A DNA stretch of 64,000 nt from an uncultured Lachnospiraceae bacterium (GCA_934402055.1 CAKRTC010000003.1:1-64000), one strand, 5' to 3'. Shown: positions 53,010 through 63,473, counted from the stretch's first letter. Translations and numbers: made by a program. Notes: generated from the sequence alone by a model not told the origin.

Positions 53010-54089
53010 TCAGGCTTCCTCCATCTTAGAGAGCTTGGCTGCCTGATCTGCCGTGATCAATGCATTGATAAGCTCATCCAGATCTCCGTTGATCACCTTA
53101 TCCAGATTGTAGAGGGTAAGCTTGATCCTGTGATCGGTCACACGGCTCTGCGGGAAATTGTAGGTCCTTATCTTCTCCGAACGGTCACCGCTTCCTATCT
53201 GCGAGCGTCGAAGATCAGCCTCCTCATTCTGCTTTTTCTCAAGCTCCATCTCATACAGTCTTGAACGCAGTATACGCATAGCCTTTTCCTTGTTCTGAAG
53301 CTGTGACTTTTCCTCCTGCATATGGATAACTATTCCGGAAGGATAATGTGTAAGTCTGACTGCAGAATCCGTAGTATTGACACACTGTCCTCCGTTGCCC
53401 GAGGCTCTGAATACATCCCAGTGTATATCCTTCGAGTCTATAACCACATCCACTTCCTCTGCCTCCGGCATAACGGCTACCGTTGCCGTGGAGGTATGTA
53501 TACGTCCTCCGGACTCGGTCTCGGGCACACGCTGTACTCTGTGTACACCGGACTCATACTTAAGCTTGGAATATGCGCCCTTACCGTCTATCATGAAGGT
53601 TATTTCCTTGAAACCTCCTATGCCTATCTCGTTGAAGGAAGCAAGCTCAGTCTTCCAGCCGTTCTTAAGCGCATAGCTCGTATACATCCTGTAGAGATCC
53701 GCAGCAAACAGAGCAGACTCATCTCCACCTACTCCTGCTCTTATCTCCATATAGATATTCTTGTCGTCATTAGGATCCTTCGGAAGCAGCAATATCTGCA
53801 ATTCCTTCTCAGACTCTTCAAGCTGTGCTCTCGCTCCCGCAAGCTCCTCCTTAAGCATATCGCGAAGCTCTGCATCATTTTCATGCTCAAGCATATCTAG
53901 AGCCGCCCCGGCATCCTGCTCAGCCTGTTCATAACGCTTATACGCCTCGGTTATAGGCTGAAGCTCAGCCTGCTCCTTGAGCAGCTTTCTGAATCTCTCG
54001 GCATCATCCGCCGCGCCCGGCTCGGCAAGCGCATTCATCAATTCCTCGTAATGTCTGACTATATCCTTTATTCTGTCGATTCCGCGCAT
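53010..54089 (-). CDS. prfA: Peptide chain release factor 1
   Basis: A 359-residue class I release factor. [20 protein letters not shown] holds the GGQ motif that triggers peptide release, and a P-x-T motif region ([15 protein letters not shown]) reads UAA/UAG codons. Full length. It directly follows prmC, whose product methylates the GGQ glutamine. Confidence 0.97.
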   Translation of the reverse strand: MRGIDRIKDIVRHYEELMNALAEPGAADDAERFRKLLKEQAELQPITEAYKRYEQAEQDAGAALDMLEHENDAELRDMLKEELAGARAQLEESEKELQILLLPKDPNDDKNIYMEIRAGVGGDESALFAADLYRMYTSYALKNGWKTELASFNEIGIGGFKEITFMIDGKGAYSKLKYESGVHRVQRVPETESGGRIHTSTATVAVMPEAEEVDVVIDSKDIHWDVFRASGNGGQCVNTTDSAVRLTHYPSGIVIHMQEEKSQLQNKEKAMRILRSRLYEMELEKKQNEEADLRRSQIGSGDRSEKIRTYNFPQSRVTDHRIKLTLYNLDKVINGDLDELINALITADQAAKLSKMEEA

Positions 54090-54101
54090 AAATATCCCTT
54101 T

Positions 54102-54992
54102 TTACCGCAAATGTCTTGCGGCAACAACTCTGTCCTTACCCGTAAGGTCGTTTATGACCCTCACACCGGAGAATCCGTTTGCTCTGAGCAATCCGCTCAC
54201 TGCTTCACCCTGATCGTAGCCTATCTCCAGATAAATGCGTCCTCCCGGCTTAAGTACCTTAGTTCCCTGCTCCGCTATTATCCTGTAGAAATCAAGGCCG
54301 TCCTCTCCTCCGTCAAGTGCCGACATGGGGTCATATTCCCTTACCTCTGTATCAAGCTCTGCTATGACAGCTGTTTCTATATAAGGAGGATTAGAAACTA
54401 TCACATCAAAGCTTCCGTCTATGTCCTTGAACATATCGCTTCGGATAAACTCTATCCCGGCTTTATTCAAAGCGGCATTCTCAGCAGCAAGCTTAAGCGC
54501 CGCCTCACTTATATCGGAAGCGGTAACTTTTCTATAGCCACCCAGCTTCTTGAGCGCGATTGCAAGGCAGCCCGATCCCGTACAAAGATCTAAAAGTTCT
54601 ATATCGGTATCCCTTTCCTCACCCAGCACTGTCTCGGCAAGAGTCTCCGTGTCTTGTCTCGGTATGAGCACATCAGAATTCACCTTAAAATCAAATCCCA
54701 TAAAGGAGGCTGTGCCAAGTATATGCTGCAAAGGTATGTGCTTGGATCTTCTTTCTATATATTCGTCAAAGCTTATCCTTGCTCCGCAGTCTCCCGGACA
54801 AAACTCCCTGTCCGCAGGCTCTGCTCCGCCATCTGCCCCGGTGCATATCGTCCTGTTAAGCTCTGCAAGAAGCTCTGCCGCTGTCTTGCCGTATGCCTTC
54901 ATCAACAATTGTCTCGCATCAAACTCGGCATTATCCACACCGGCCTTATTCAGTTTTTCCGTGCCCTCTGCGAGCAAATCTCTCAGCTTCAT
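54102..54992 (-). CDS. prmC: Release factor glutamine methyltransferase
   Basis: A 296-residue N5-glutamine methyltransferase with the SAM motif LLDLCTGSGCLAIAL and the catalytic SNPPYIE. It methylates the GGQ motif of release factors 1 and 2. An N-terminal PrmC domain is present, with a Cys-containing insertion (ICTGADGGAEPADREFCPGDCG, about residues 48-70) that most PrmC proteins lack. Gene order rpmE, yqhQ-like, prmC, prfA is conserved in Clostridia. Confidence 0.95.
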   Translation of the reverse strand: MKLRDLLAEGTEKLNKAGVDNAEFDARQLLMKAYGKTAAELLAELNRTICTGADGGAEPADREFCPGDCGARISFDEYIERRSKHIPLQHILGTASFMGFDFKVNSDVLIPRQDTETLAETVLGEERDTDIELLDLCTGSGCLAIALKKLGGYRKVTASDISEAALKLAAENAALNKAGIEFIRSDMFKDIDGSFDVIVSNPPYIETAVIAELDTEVREYDPMSALDGGEDGLDFYRIIAEQGTKVLKPGGRIYLEIGYDQGEAVSGLLRANGFSGVRVINDLTGKDRVVAARHLR

Positions 54993-54995
54993 AAT

Positions 54996-55997
54996 TTATG
55001 TATCGGCCTTATCCTTATGTCTTGCGCCTGCTTTTATCAGGAGCTCCTTTCCCAAGGCATCCGGACCGTCGGGAAACTCCTCTTTCTGATAGGCTCTCCA
55101 GTCGAATATCGCATTTACGGCAGCTATAGCAACCTCTATCATACTGTCGTCCGGCTCATAGGTCGTAAGTCCCTGCATCCACATTCCGGGACGTGACAAT
55201 ATATCGACTAACTTTGATTCGCTCCTTCCTGCTATCCTTAAGAATTCATAGCTCACGCCTGCAATAACCGGCAGCAAAACTATGCGCGAAAGCAGTCTGT
55301 ATATTGGAGAATCGAATCTTACGACCATGAAGAACAGTATGCTTATTATCATTACTATAACTATGAAGCTCGTTCCGCAGCGCTTGTGTTCCTTGGAGGA
55401 CACTGCGACATTATCGACATTAAGCTCCATTCCGTGCTCTAAGCAGTTGATGCATTTATGCTCTGCACCGTGATACATAAAGGTGCGTCTTATATCCTCG
55501 GTCTTTGATATTAGCTTGATATATATAATGAATATCATGACTCTGATAAGACCCTCAAGGAGAGCGATAAGCGTATCAGAGACGATAAGCTTCTTCAGCA
55601 CGCCTGCGATAGCAAGAGGAAGCCACATAAATACTACCATTGCTATGATCACCGACAACACAAGAGATACTGTCATTATCAGCTTATCCAGCTTATCACC
55701 GAAGGTCTTCTCGAGCCATTGCTCGAACTTGCCCGGTTCCTCTCCCTCGTCATCCTCATAAAACGAAGCCGAGAACATAAGAGTCTTCATACCGACTATG
55801 AGAGATTCGGCAAAGCTGAAGCTTCCTCTGATAAAAGGGAGCGATGCTATCTTATATCTTGAAGTCAGAGGCACTCTCTCCGTCACCTCGACAGCTATCT
55901 CACCGTCAGGCTTACGCACGGCAACAGAATATCTGTCACCGTTCCTCATCATAATTCCTTCAATAACCGCCTGTCCTCCGATACCGCTGTATTTCAT
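54996..55997 (-). CDS. DUF1385 (YqhQ-like) membrane protein
   Basis: A 333-residue protein that starts YSGIGGQAVIEGIMMRN, the DUF1385 hallmark, and has the blocks TFMYHGAEHKCINCLEHG and EHKRCGTSFIV. Five or six TM segments are predicted. The family is almost always next to prmC/prfA in Firmicutes. A role in protein or metal handling at the membrane has been suggested, but I cannot support a specific one. The His/Cys clusters suggest metal binding. Confidence 0.9.
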   Translation of the reverse strand: MKYSGIGGQAVIEGIMMRNGDRYSVAVRKPDGEIAVEVTERVPLTSRYKIASLPFIRGSFSFAESLIVGMKTLMFSASFYEDDEGEEPGKFEQWLEKTFGDKLDKLIMTVSLVLSVIIAMVVFMWLPLAIAGVLKKLIVSDTLIALLEGLIRVMIFIIYIKLISKTEDIRRTFMYHGAEHKCINCLEHGMELNVDNVAVSSKEHKRCGTSFIVIVMIISILFFMVVRFDSPIYRLLSRIVLLPVIAGVSYEFLRIAGRSESKLVDILSRPGMWMQGLTTYEPDDSMIEVAIAAVNAIFDWRAYQKEEFPDGPDALGKELLIKAGARHKDKADT

Positions 55998-56082
55998 CTG
56001 CTCTCCTCAAACATATCAATATCCATATACAAAAGGATCGGACTGCAACAGCCCGATCCCCTCAATGTCTGTGAAACTAAAA

Positions 56083-56283
56083 TTATCTAACACCGTACTT
56101 CTTGTTGAATGCTTCAACACGTCCTCTTGCTGCAGATGCCTTCTCCTTACCTGTGTAGAACGGATGGCACTTTGAGCAAATCTCGACTGTGATAGAAGGT
56201 CTTGTTGAACCTGTTGTGAATGTGTTGCCGCAATGGCATGTTACTGTTGCCTGATAGTACTTTGGCTGAACTTCTGCTCTCAT
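56083..56283 (-). CDS. rpmE: 50S ribosomal protein L31 (zinc type)
   Basis: A 66-residue L31 with four cysteines at 16, 18, 36 and 39 (CHC and CSKC), which is the zinc-binding form; under zinc shortage such forms are often replaced by Cys-free paralogues. GAAAGG precedes the ATG. It is the first gene of the yqhQ-prmC-prfA unit, preceded by a divergent 305-base region that holds its promoter and that of the acid-sugar operon. Confidence 0.95.
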   Translation of the reverse strand: MRAEVQPKYYQATVTCHCGNTFTTGSTRPSITVEICSKCHPFYTGKEKASAARGRVEAFNKKYGVR

Positions 56284-56530
56284 GATATTATACCTTTCTT
56301 TTAAATCAGCGATTACCGACCGCCGATAGTTTTGTCGTGAGAAGCCCCACGAATATTTTCAATAATAACGGAAATAACTCCGTAAAACAAGCTGTGTAAG
56401 TATATCATATCCTCATATAGTATGCAAGCATTTTGATTTTGCTTTTTTTCACGTACTTTTTTTGTATTTCACTGTGCATTTTTACCAAATATTGATATAA
56501 TCAAACACGTTAAGTTTGGGAGAAGATTAT

Positions 56531-56560
56531 GAAGGGTTAGGGGTATACCCTTCGATTTTT
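56531..56560 (+). terminator. Possible attenuator ahead of the acid-sugar operon
   Basis: GAAGGGT at 56531-56537 pairs with ACCCTTC at 56547-56553, followed by GATTTTT. It lies after a TATAAT box (about 56492-56497) and before the first gene. The hairpin overlaps a minimal ORF (ATG AAG GGT TAG at 56529-56540) that has GGGAG just upstream. It could cut transcription short until relieved. Confidence 0.45.
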
Positions 56561-56588
56561 GTGTGAACAAGAGAAAGGATCATTTAAG

Positions 56589-57473
56589 ATGAGAGTAGGT
56601 TTTGTAGGACTCGGTATCATGGGCAATCCCATGTGTAAGCATATACTTAAGGCAGGCTTCGAGCTGTCTGTCAATGCACTTGACGAGAAGGTAGTTCAGG
56701 AATTCGTTGCACTCGGTGCAAATTGCGGAAGCTACGCAGATCTCGGCAAGGAATGTGATGTTGTTATGGTAATGGTACCCACCGGTGCTATCTCCAAGGA
56801 AGTCATGTTCGGCGAGAACGGTGTTGCTTCAACAGCTAAGCCTGGTACCGTGCTTGTTGATTTAAGCTCTGTTACACCTATCGAATCCCAGGAATGTTAC
56901 AAGCTTGCAAAGGAGAAAGGACTTATGTTCCTTGATGCTCCGGTTTCAGGCGGAGAGCCTAAGGCTGTGGACGGAACACTTGCTACCATGGTCGGCGGAG
57001 ATCAGGAAGCCTTCGATATCGCTAAGCCGGTACTCGATGCATTCTCAAGCTCGGTTCTTCTGGTAGGAGATTCGGGTGCAGGTTCAACAGCAAAGCTTGT
57101 TAACCAGATCATAGTCAACAACAACATTGCTATCGTAGGTGAAGCATTTACCTTTGCTGCCAAGACAGGTGTAGATCCTGTCAAGGTATATGAGGCTATC
57201 AGAGGCGGACTCGCAGGCAGCTGCGTACTCGATGCCAAGCTTCCTATGATGGTTGCACGTAACTTCGTCCCGGGTGGTACCGTTAAGGTCAACCACAAGG
57301 ACATCACCAATGTACTAAAGACTGCTCATCAGATCGAGTGCCCTGTTCCGTATACAGCTCAGCTCTTTGAGATCCTTCAGACTCTCAAGGTTCACGGACA
57401 CTTCATGGATGATCAGTCAAGCTATGTTACTTATTTCGAGAGTCTTGCAGACGTCGAGGTTAAGAGCAAATAA
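56589..57473 (+). CDS. 3-hydroxyacid dehydrogenase (GarR/LtnD-like)
   Basis: A 294-residue beta-hydroxyacid dehydrogenase. GFVGLGIMGNPM binds NAD(P), DAPVSGGEPKAVDGTL is the substrate signature, and GSTAKLVNQ contains the catalytic Lys. Relatives reduce tartronate semialdehyde or oxidise four-carbon sugar acids such as threonate and erythronate. The next gene encodes a four-carbon acid-sugar kinase, so oxidation of such an acid at C2 or C3 is the better guess. ATG 56589 is chosen over an upstream in-frame start that would add ten non-family residues. Confidence 0.9.
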   Translation: MRVGFVGLGIMGNPMCKHILKAGFELSVNALDEKVVQEFVALGANCGSYADLGKECDVVMVMVPTGAISKEVMFGENGVASTAKPGTVLVDLSSVTPIESQECYKLAKEKGLMFLDAPVSGGEPKAVDGTLATMVGGDQEAFDIAKPVLDAFSSSVLLVGDSGAGSTAKLVNQIIVNNNIAIVGEAFTFAAKTGVDPVKVYEAIRGGLAGSCVLDAKLPMMVARNFVPGGTVKVNHKDITNVLKTAHQIECPVPYTAQLFEILQTLKVHGHFMDDQSSYVTYFESLADVEVKSK

Positions 57474-57505
57474 TCATTTTCTAAGTAATTAATTATGAAC
57501 CGACA

Positions 57506-57580
57506 AATGCCGAACACTTTAAGTTTCCATATCAATATATGAATGGAAGCAAGTGCTTCGGCATTTTATTGTGTTTTTTT
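57506..57580 (+). terminator. Structured intercistronic element with T run
   Basis: AATGCCGAA / TTCGGCATT arms (nine bases), then CACTT/AAGTG and TTCCAT/ATGGAA inside, form one long jointed stem. TTTTATTGTGTTTTTTTT follows directly. It lies between the dehydrogenase and kinase genes and looks like a partial terminator that would lower expression of the second and third genes. Confidence 0.6.
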
Positions 57581-57594
57581 TAACGAGGTGTGAA

Positions 57595-59016
57595 ATGCGT
57601 CTTAGTGCTGATGTAGTAAACAATTATAAACCGATCGATGAGGAATACATGAACGTTCTCCTCAGTGAAGAGATCGCCAAAAATCCCAAGAAGATAATAG
57701 TTCTTGACGACGATCCGACAGGTGTGCAGACCGTACATGATATTGCTGTATATACTCATTGGGATAAGGACAGCATCAGACAGGGTTTTGCCGAGGAAAG
57801 ACATATCTTCTTTATCCTCACAAACTCAAGAGCATTTACCGAAGAACAGACGATCAAGGCTCATAATGAGATCGCCGATGTTATCGAAGAGGTATCCAAG
57901 GAGACAGGCATAGAGTATATCATCATCAGCCGCGGAGACAGCATACTGCGCGGACACTGGCCTCTCGAGACAGAGATCCTCAGAGACAGCTTTGAAAAGC
58001 ATACAGGCAAAAAAGTCGACGGTGAGATAATGTGTCCTTTCTTCAAAGAGGGAGGCAGACTCACCATTGATAATGTTCACTATGTGCGTTACGGTGATGA
58101 GCTCGTATCAGCCAACGAGACAGAGTTCGCCAAGGACAAGACTTTCGGCTATTCCGCAGAGACTCTTCCGGGCTATGTCGAGGAAAAAACTCACGGCCGC
58201 TACAAGGCTTCGGATGTTGTCTGTATCTCACTTGAGGATATCCATGATATGAACATCGACAAGATCGAGTCCCAGCTCATGGGTGTGACCGGTTTTAATA
58301 AGGTAGTTGTAAATGCCATCTCCCGTAAGGATGTCAAAGTCTTTTGCGTCGCTCTCTACAGAGCCATGGCAAAGGGCAAGACCTTCATGTTCCGTTCAGC
58401 CGCAGCCTTTGTCAAGGTATTTGCCAATATCAAGCTGCAGCCGTTCCTTACACGTGAGCAGATGATATTTGACAATTCCGCAAACGGAGGAATAATAGTA
58501 GTCGGTTCCCATACCAACAAGACAAGTGAGCAGCTTGAGCATTTAAAGGAAATCAAGGATATCGAATTTATTGAGCTTAACGCAAATCTTGTCAAGGATG
58601 ATGAGGCTTTTCAGGCTGAATTTGAGCGCTGTCTGAAATTAGAGGAGAAATACATCTCCGAGGGTAAGACCGTCTGCTGCTATACCACACGTGCACTTAT
58701 CACCGCCGACACAGGCAATAAGGAGGATGAGTTAAGACTTGCAGTCAAGATCTCCGACGCCGTTCAGAATCTTGTAGGCAAGCTCAATGTAAGACCTGCC
58801 TTTGTTATCGCAAAGGGCGGCATTACATCCAGTGATATAGGAGTCAAGGCTCTCGGAGTTATGCGTGCCTATGTGCTCGGACAGATAGGTCCAGGTATCC
58901 CGGTATGGCAGACCGGCAAGCGCAGCAAGTGGCCGGGTATCCCTTATGTTATATTCCCGGGTAATGTCGGAGAAGCCGATACGCTTAAGGAAATGACACA
59001 GAAGCTCCTTGGCTGA
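57595..59016 (+). CDS. Four-carbon acid sugar kinase (OtnK/DUF1537 type)
   Basis: A 473-residue kinase. The N-terminal block VLDDDPTGVQT binds substrate. The C-terminal blocks VVGSHTNKTSEQ and IAKGGITSSDIG bind ATP. The family phosphorylates 3-keto four-carbon sugar acids made by the dehydrogenase next door, forming a 4-phosphate for cleavage. ATG 57595 with CGAGGTG upstream is used instead of a longer frame that crosses the T run. Its stop is 25 bases before the aldolase start. Confidence 0.9.
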   Translation: MRLSADVVNNYKPIDEEYMNVLLSEEIAKNPKKIIVLDDDPTGVQTVHDIAVYTHWDKDSIRQGFAEERHIFFILTNSRAFTEEQTIKAHNEIADVIEEVSKETGIEYIIISRGDSILRGHWPLETEILRDSFEKHTGKKVDGEIMCPFFKEGGRLTIDNVHYVRYGDELVSANETEFAKDKTFGYSAETLPGYVEEKTHGRYKASDVVCISLEDIHDMNIDKIESQLMGVTGFNKVVVNAISRKDVKVFCVALYRAMAKGKTFMFRSAAAFVKVFANIKLQPFLTREQMIFDNSANGGIIVVGSHTNKTSEQLEHLKEIKDIEFIELNANLVKDDEAFQAEFERCLKLEEKYISEGKTVCCYTTRALITADTGNKEDELRLAVKISDAVQNLVGKLNVRPAFVIAKGGITSSDIGVKALGVMRAYVLGQIGPGIPVWQTGKRSKWPGIPYVIFPGNVGEADTLKEMTQKLLG

Positions 59017-59041
59017 ACATTTACAATACAGAGGAAAATAT

Positions 59042-59881
59042 ATGTACGTTAATTTTCGTAATATGCTTAAGGAAGCCTACAGCTCACATCAGGCTATAGG
59101 CTCCTTTAACTGGTACAACTTTGAGACACTTGCAGGCATAGCAGACGCAGCCGAAAAGCTTCAGTCTCCTGTAATAGTCTCCTTCGGAGCAAAGTATCTC
59201 AGCAATATGTCGCTTGAGACTGCTGTCGCCCTTACCAAAGCTGTTGCAAAGGAGCATTCCGTTCCGATATGTCTCCATCTCGATCATTGCAGCGATAAGC
59301 TCACAGTACTTAAAGCTATAGACCTGGGCTTCGGTTCGGTCATGTACGACGGAAGCAAGCTTTCCTTTGATGATAATGTAATGAACACCAAGGAAATCTG
59401 CGATATCGCTCATGACAGCAACGTTACTGTTGAGGCAGAGTTAGGTTCTCTTGCCGCAAGTGAAAGCTCCCATGAGGGCAGCGCCGACGATAAAGAGATC
59501 TACACCTCGGCTGAGGATGCGGCAAAATTCATACGCTATACCGGCGTGGATGCTCTTGCGGTATCAATAGGTACAGTACACGGCATGTACAAGGGAACTC
59601 CGAATATTCGTACAGACATACTTGCCGAGATCAATGAAGCCACAGGTATCCCTCTCGTACTCCACGGAGGCAGCGGCACTCCCGAGGACAAGCTTATCGA
59701 GTGTATCAATTGCGGCATCTCCAAGATCAATGTCAACACCGAGATCTCCGAATACGTCATCTCACGTACCCGCGACTACCTCGAGACCGAGCATCCTCAC
59801 TATTCCGTACTTTCCCTTAAGCAGCGTGAATGGGCACAGGAAGTCGTTGAGAAATACATCAGACTGTTTGAAAATAATTAA
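59042..59881 (+). CDS. Class II fructose-bisphosphate-type aldolase
   Basis: A 279-residue zinc aldolase of the Fba/KbaY/GatY group: CLHLDHC, TVEAELGSL, TVHGMYKG and VLHGGSGTPED carry the zinc ligands and phosphate site. ATG 59042 with GAGG seven bases ahead is chosen. Most known DUF1537 pathways use an OtnC-type adducin-fold aldolase for the last step; here an FBA-type enzyme occupies that place. It would split the phosphorylated product to dihydroxyacetone phosphate or a related triose. The substrate is inferred from context. Confidence 0.88.
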   Translation: MYVNFRNMLKEAYSSHQAIGSFNWYNFETLAGIADAAEKLQSPVIVSFGAKYLSNMSLETAVALTKAVAKEHSVPICLHLDHCSDKLTVLKAIDLGFGSVMYDGSKLSFDDNVMNTKEICDIAHDSNVTVEAELGSLAASESSHEGSADDKEIYTSAEDAAKFIRYTGVDALAVSIGTVHGMYKGTPNIRTDILAEINEATGIPLVLHGGSGTPEDKLIECINCGISKINVNTEISEYVISRTRDYLETEHPHYSVLSLKQREWAQEVVEKYIRLFENN

Positions 59882-59891
59882 AGCTTAAAAC

Positions 59892-59926
59892 TTGAGCTCC
59901 GACAGATCCTTTCTGCCGGAGCTCAA
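59892..59926 (+). terminator. Terminator of the acid-sugar operon
   Basis: TTGAGCTCCG / CGGAGCTCAA, a perfect ten-base stem 11 bases after the aldolase stop. A/T-rich sequence follows without a long T run. It may serve the convergent ATPase gene too. Confidence 0.65.
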
Positions 59927-59941
59927 AATCATTCTAAAAAA

Positions 59942-61195
59942 CTATAGATCAAGACTATTAGGATTTAGCAGGAAATCTATGATATCCATAACAACAATTC
60001 CCTTTTCATTGCGCCACAGCTTGATCCTGTCCTTCACTACAATGATTTTTTTGAAAGAATCGTCAATACGAACCAGTGAATTTTGCTCCTGCTCCATTTT
60101 ATCCCGGTCAGGAATCGCAAATGCAGATTGAATATAGTATCTGCGACTGCCCAGATTGCAGACAAAATCGACCTCCAATCTCTTGCGTACAGCTTTCCCT
60201 TCTTCATTTTTTTCTGAGTGTTCCACAACACCCACATCTACGTTAAATCCTCTGACGAGAAGCTCATTGTAGATAATGTTTTCCATGATATGATTTTCTT
60301 CCTGCTGGCGGAAATTGAGCTGTGCATTACGAAGCCCTACGTCAGTAAAGTAATACTTATACGGTGAAGCAATATACCGCTTGCCTTTGATGTCATACCG
60401 TTCTGCCTTGCTGATAAAAAAAGCATCCAGTAGATATCCGATATATGTTCCAATCGTTTTATCGCTGACAGGAATACCATTGCTGCTGAATGTATTCGCA
60501 AGCTTTGTCGGATTTGTCAGTGATCCTACCGCAGATGCCAAAAAATTAAGCAGCGCAGACATAACATTATCTCCGCGCAGATTATGGCGGTTTTCAATAT
60601 CCTTCAGATACAGCTCCTGACAGAGAGTTGTCAGGTATCCGGACTTCAACTCATCGGTTTTCCTGCTGAGAATCTGTGGCAGCCCGCCATAGGTATAATA
60701 ATCAAACCATGCATCATACTTATCGCCCGAATACGCCGAAACATACTCTGAAAAGGAAAGCGGATACACGCGCACTTCGTCTCCTCGCCCCCGAAACTCC
60801 GTAAGGACATCCGAAGAAAGAAATTTGGAATTGCTTCCGGTCACATAAATGTCCACATTATCCCGCCGGTTCAGTCCGTTAAGTACCGCTTCAAATTTTT
60901 CACACAGCTGAACCTCATCCAAAAACACATACCACATATTATCGTCCGTAATTCGTTCTTTGATGTAGGCACTCAGTTTCTTGCTGTCATGAAGTTCCTC
61001 GAAGTCATCGTCATCCAGCGGAATGGTTATAATTCTGGACGATTCCACACCGGATTCAATCAGATATTGATAATAAAGTTTAAACAGAAGATATGATTTT
61101 CCGCATCGGCGAATACCGGTGACGACCTTTATCATGCCGTTTTCTCTTCGTTCTATCAGTCGGTTCAGATACAAGTCTCGCCTGATTTGTTCCAT
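59942..61195 (-). CDS. AAA ATPase with DUF4143
   Basis: A 417-residue protein: AAA_14 ATPase domain with Walker A GIRRCGKS (about residues 26-33) and Walker B VFLDEVQ, then DUF4143 (about 195-390) with EVDFVCNLG, a strand-acid pattern like a PD-(D/E)xK fold. The family is widespread, often lone and variable between strains; a role in DNA or defence is guessed but unproven. ATG 61195 follows AGGAG by nine bases. It has its own consensus promoter. Confidence 0.87.
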   Translation of the reverse strand: MEQIRRDLYLNRLIERRENGMIKVVTGIRRCGKSYLLFKLYYQYLIESGVESSRIITIPLDDDDFEELHDSKKLSAYIKERITDDNMWYVFLDEVQLCEKFEAVLNGLNRRDNVDIYVTGSNSKFLSSDVLTEFRGRGDEVRVYPLSFSEYVSAYSGDKYDAWFDYYTYGGLPQILSRKTDELKSGYLTTLCQELYLKDIENRHNLRGDNVMSALLNFLASAVGSLTNPTKLANTFSSNGIPVSDKTIGTYIGYLLDAFFISKAERYDIKGKRYIASPYKYYFTDVGLRNAQLNFRQQEENHIMENIIYNELLVRGFNVDVGVVEHSEKNEEGKAVRKRLEVDFVCNLGSRRYYIQSAFAIPDRDKMEQEQNSLVRIDDSFKKIIVVKDRIKLWRNEKGIVVMDIIDFLLNPNSLDL

Positions 61196-61251
61196 AATCT
61201 CACGCTCCTCGCTTCGGCAAAGTGTGAATAGTTGCATTTTTCCGTAATGAT

Positions 61252-61279
61252 ACTATACCATTACCAACAGCAGTGTCAA
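61252..61279 (-). promoter_or_regulatory. Promoter of the DUF4143 ATPase gene
   Basis: Perfect TTGACA (61279-61274), 16 bases, TATAGT (61257-61252) on the minus strand. Near-repeats GTGAATAGTTGCATTTTTCCG and GTGAAGATATGCATTTTCCCG (61222 and 61310 regions) flank it. Confidence 0.6.
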
Positions 61280-61437
61280 TATCACACGATTCATTATGCC
61301 GGAAAATAGTGAAGATATGCATTTTCCCGAAATAGAGTTTTGCATTGCTATCTTTTGTAAAAAAGTGGCTGCTGCTCCGGAATTTATTCTCTGAAGCGGC
61401 AGCCAATTCTAAACATATTTATCCTTTATTTAGTTTT

Positions 61438-62754
<1,317 letters not shown>

Positions 62755-62782
62755 CTAAAATTTGTGGAACTTGTACATGCCA

Positions 62783-62811
62783 AGTATCGCTCAATTATGT
62801 CTTCTTGTCAA
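62783..62811 (-). promoter_or_regulatory. Promoter of eno
   Basis: Perfect TTGACA (62811-62806), 17 bases, GATACT (62788-62783) on the minus strand; leader of about 43 bases to the eno start. Confidence 0.7.
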
Positions 62812-62949
62812 TGAAATACTGCCTTGTTTCGAGATTGTATTCCATCATAAAATGAAGAGCTGACATCAATTTTCCTTATACATATCAGCAATCATACAGC
62901 CGTATCTTCGGTCCTTAGGCGGCTCACTGCAAAACACCTCACGGCTTTC

Positions 62950-63138
62950 TTATGATCTCTTAGGCGCATCCGGGAACATGTCTGCAGGTGCCGTCATTCC
63001 CGGCTCGTAAGGCTTATTTTCACGCATGCATACATAGAGAATATTGATGACCTCGATCTCTGTTTTGTCCTTGAATTTATCAAGAGGGAACTGAGCACCG
63101 AAACGTGCCTCATACTCTGTAAGCAATACTTCCAACAT
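62950..63138 (-). CDS. Small conserved-looking protein of unknown function
   Basis: A 62-residue cytoplasmic protein: MLEVLLTEYEARFGAQFPLD with a helical middle (KTEIEVINILYVCMREN) and a Pro-rich tail. GGAG lies nine bases ahead of the ATG. No motif that I recognise. It is upstream of eno but the eno promoter lies between them, so they are probably independent. Confidence 0.6.
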   Translation of the reverse strand: MLEVLLTEYEARFGAQFPLDKFKDKTEIEVINILYVCMRENKPYEPGMTAPADMFPDAPKRS

Positions 63139-63207
63139 AGCTGTTATCTCCGATCTCTTTTATTAAAGCTGATGTACGCAGCGACAGACACTGCTGTGAT
63201 TATAATA

Positions 63208-63332
63208 AAGAATGTGCCTTGGCACACACATGCGCCAAGCGCGGTCGCTTGCGACAATTTTCTACTTCGCGCGAGTCAAGCATCCCGCGAAGCGTTTTTA
63301 ATCCATAGGACGCAATTTCCTATGGATTAAAA
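63208..63332 (+). repeat. Dispersed repeat, copy B
   Basis: AAGAATGTGC, GCGCGGTCGCTTGCGACA, CTTCGCGCGAG, GCATCCCGCGAAGCGTT, then a perfect hairpin AATCCATAGGA-CGCAATT-TCCTATGGATT. It is the most compact of the three copies and fills most of the gap before the CoA-transferase gene. Confidence 0.75.
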
Positions 63333-63359
63333 TATACTTTATTCTCCCTATATATACAA

Positions 63360-63386
63360 GAGGCAGGCGCTATAAGCACCTGCCTC
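63360..63386. terminator. Terminator of the CoA-transferase gene
   Basis: GAGGCAGG / CCTGCCTC eight-base stem with an 11-base loop and A/T-rich flanks on both sides, about 90 bases after the stop of the minus-strand gene. Confidence 0.5.
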
Positions 63387-63473
63387 TGTATTATATGATG
63401 ACTTAAAATAAGAAAGAATCTGTTTCATTAATGAAACTTTTTACAGGAGCCAAGGCTCCCGGATAAAGACCTA

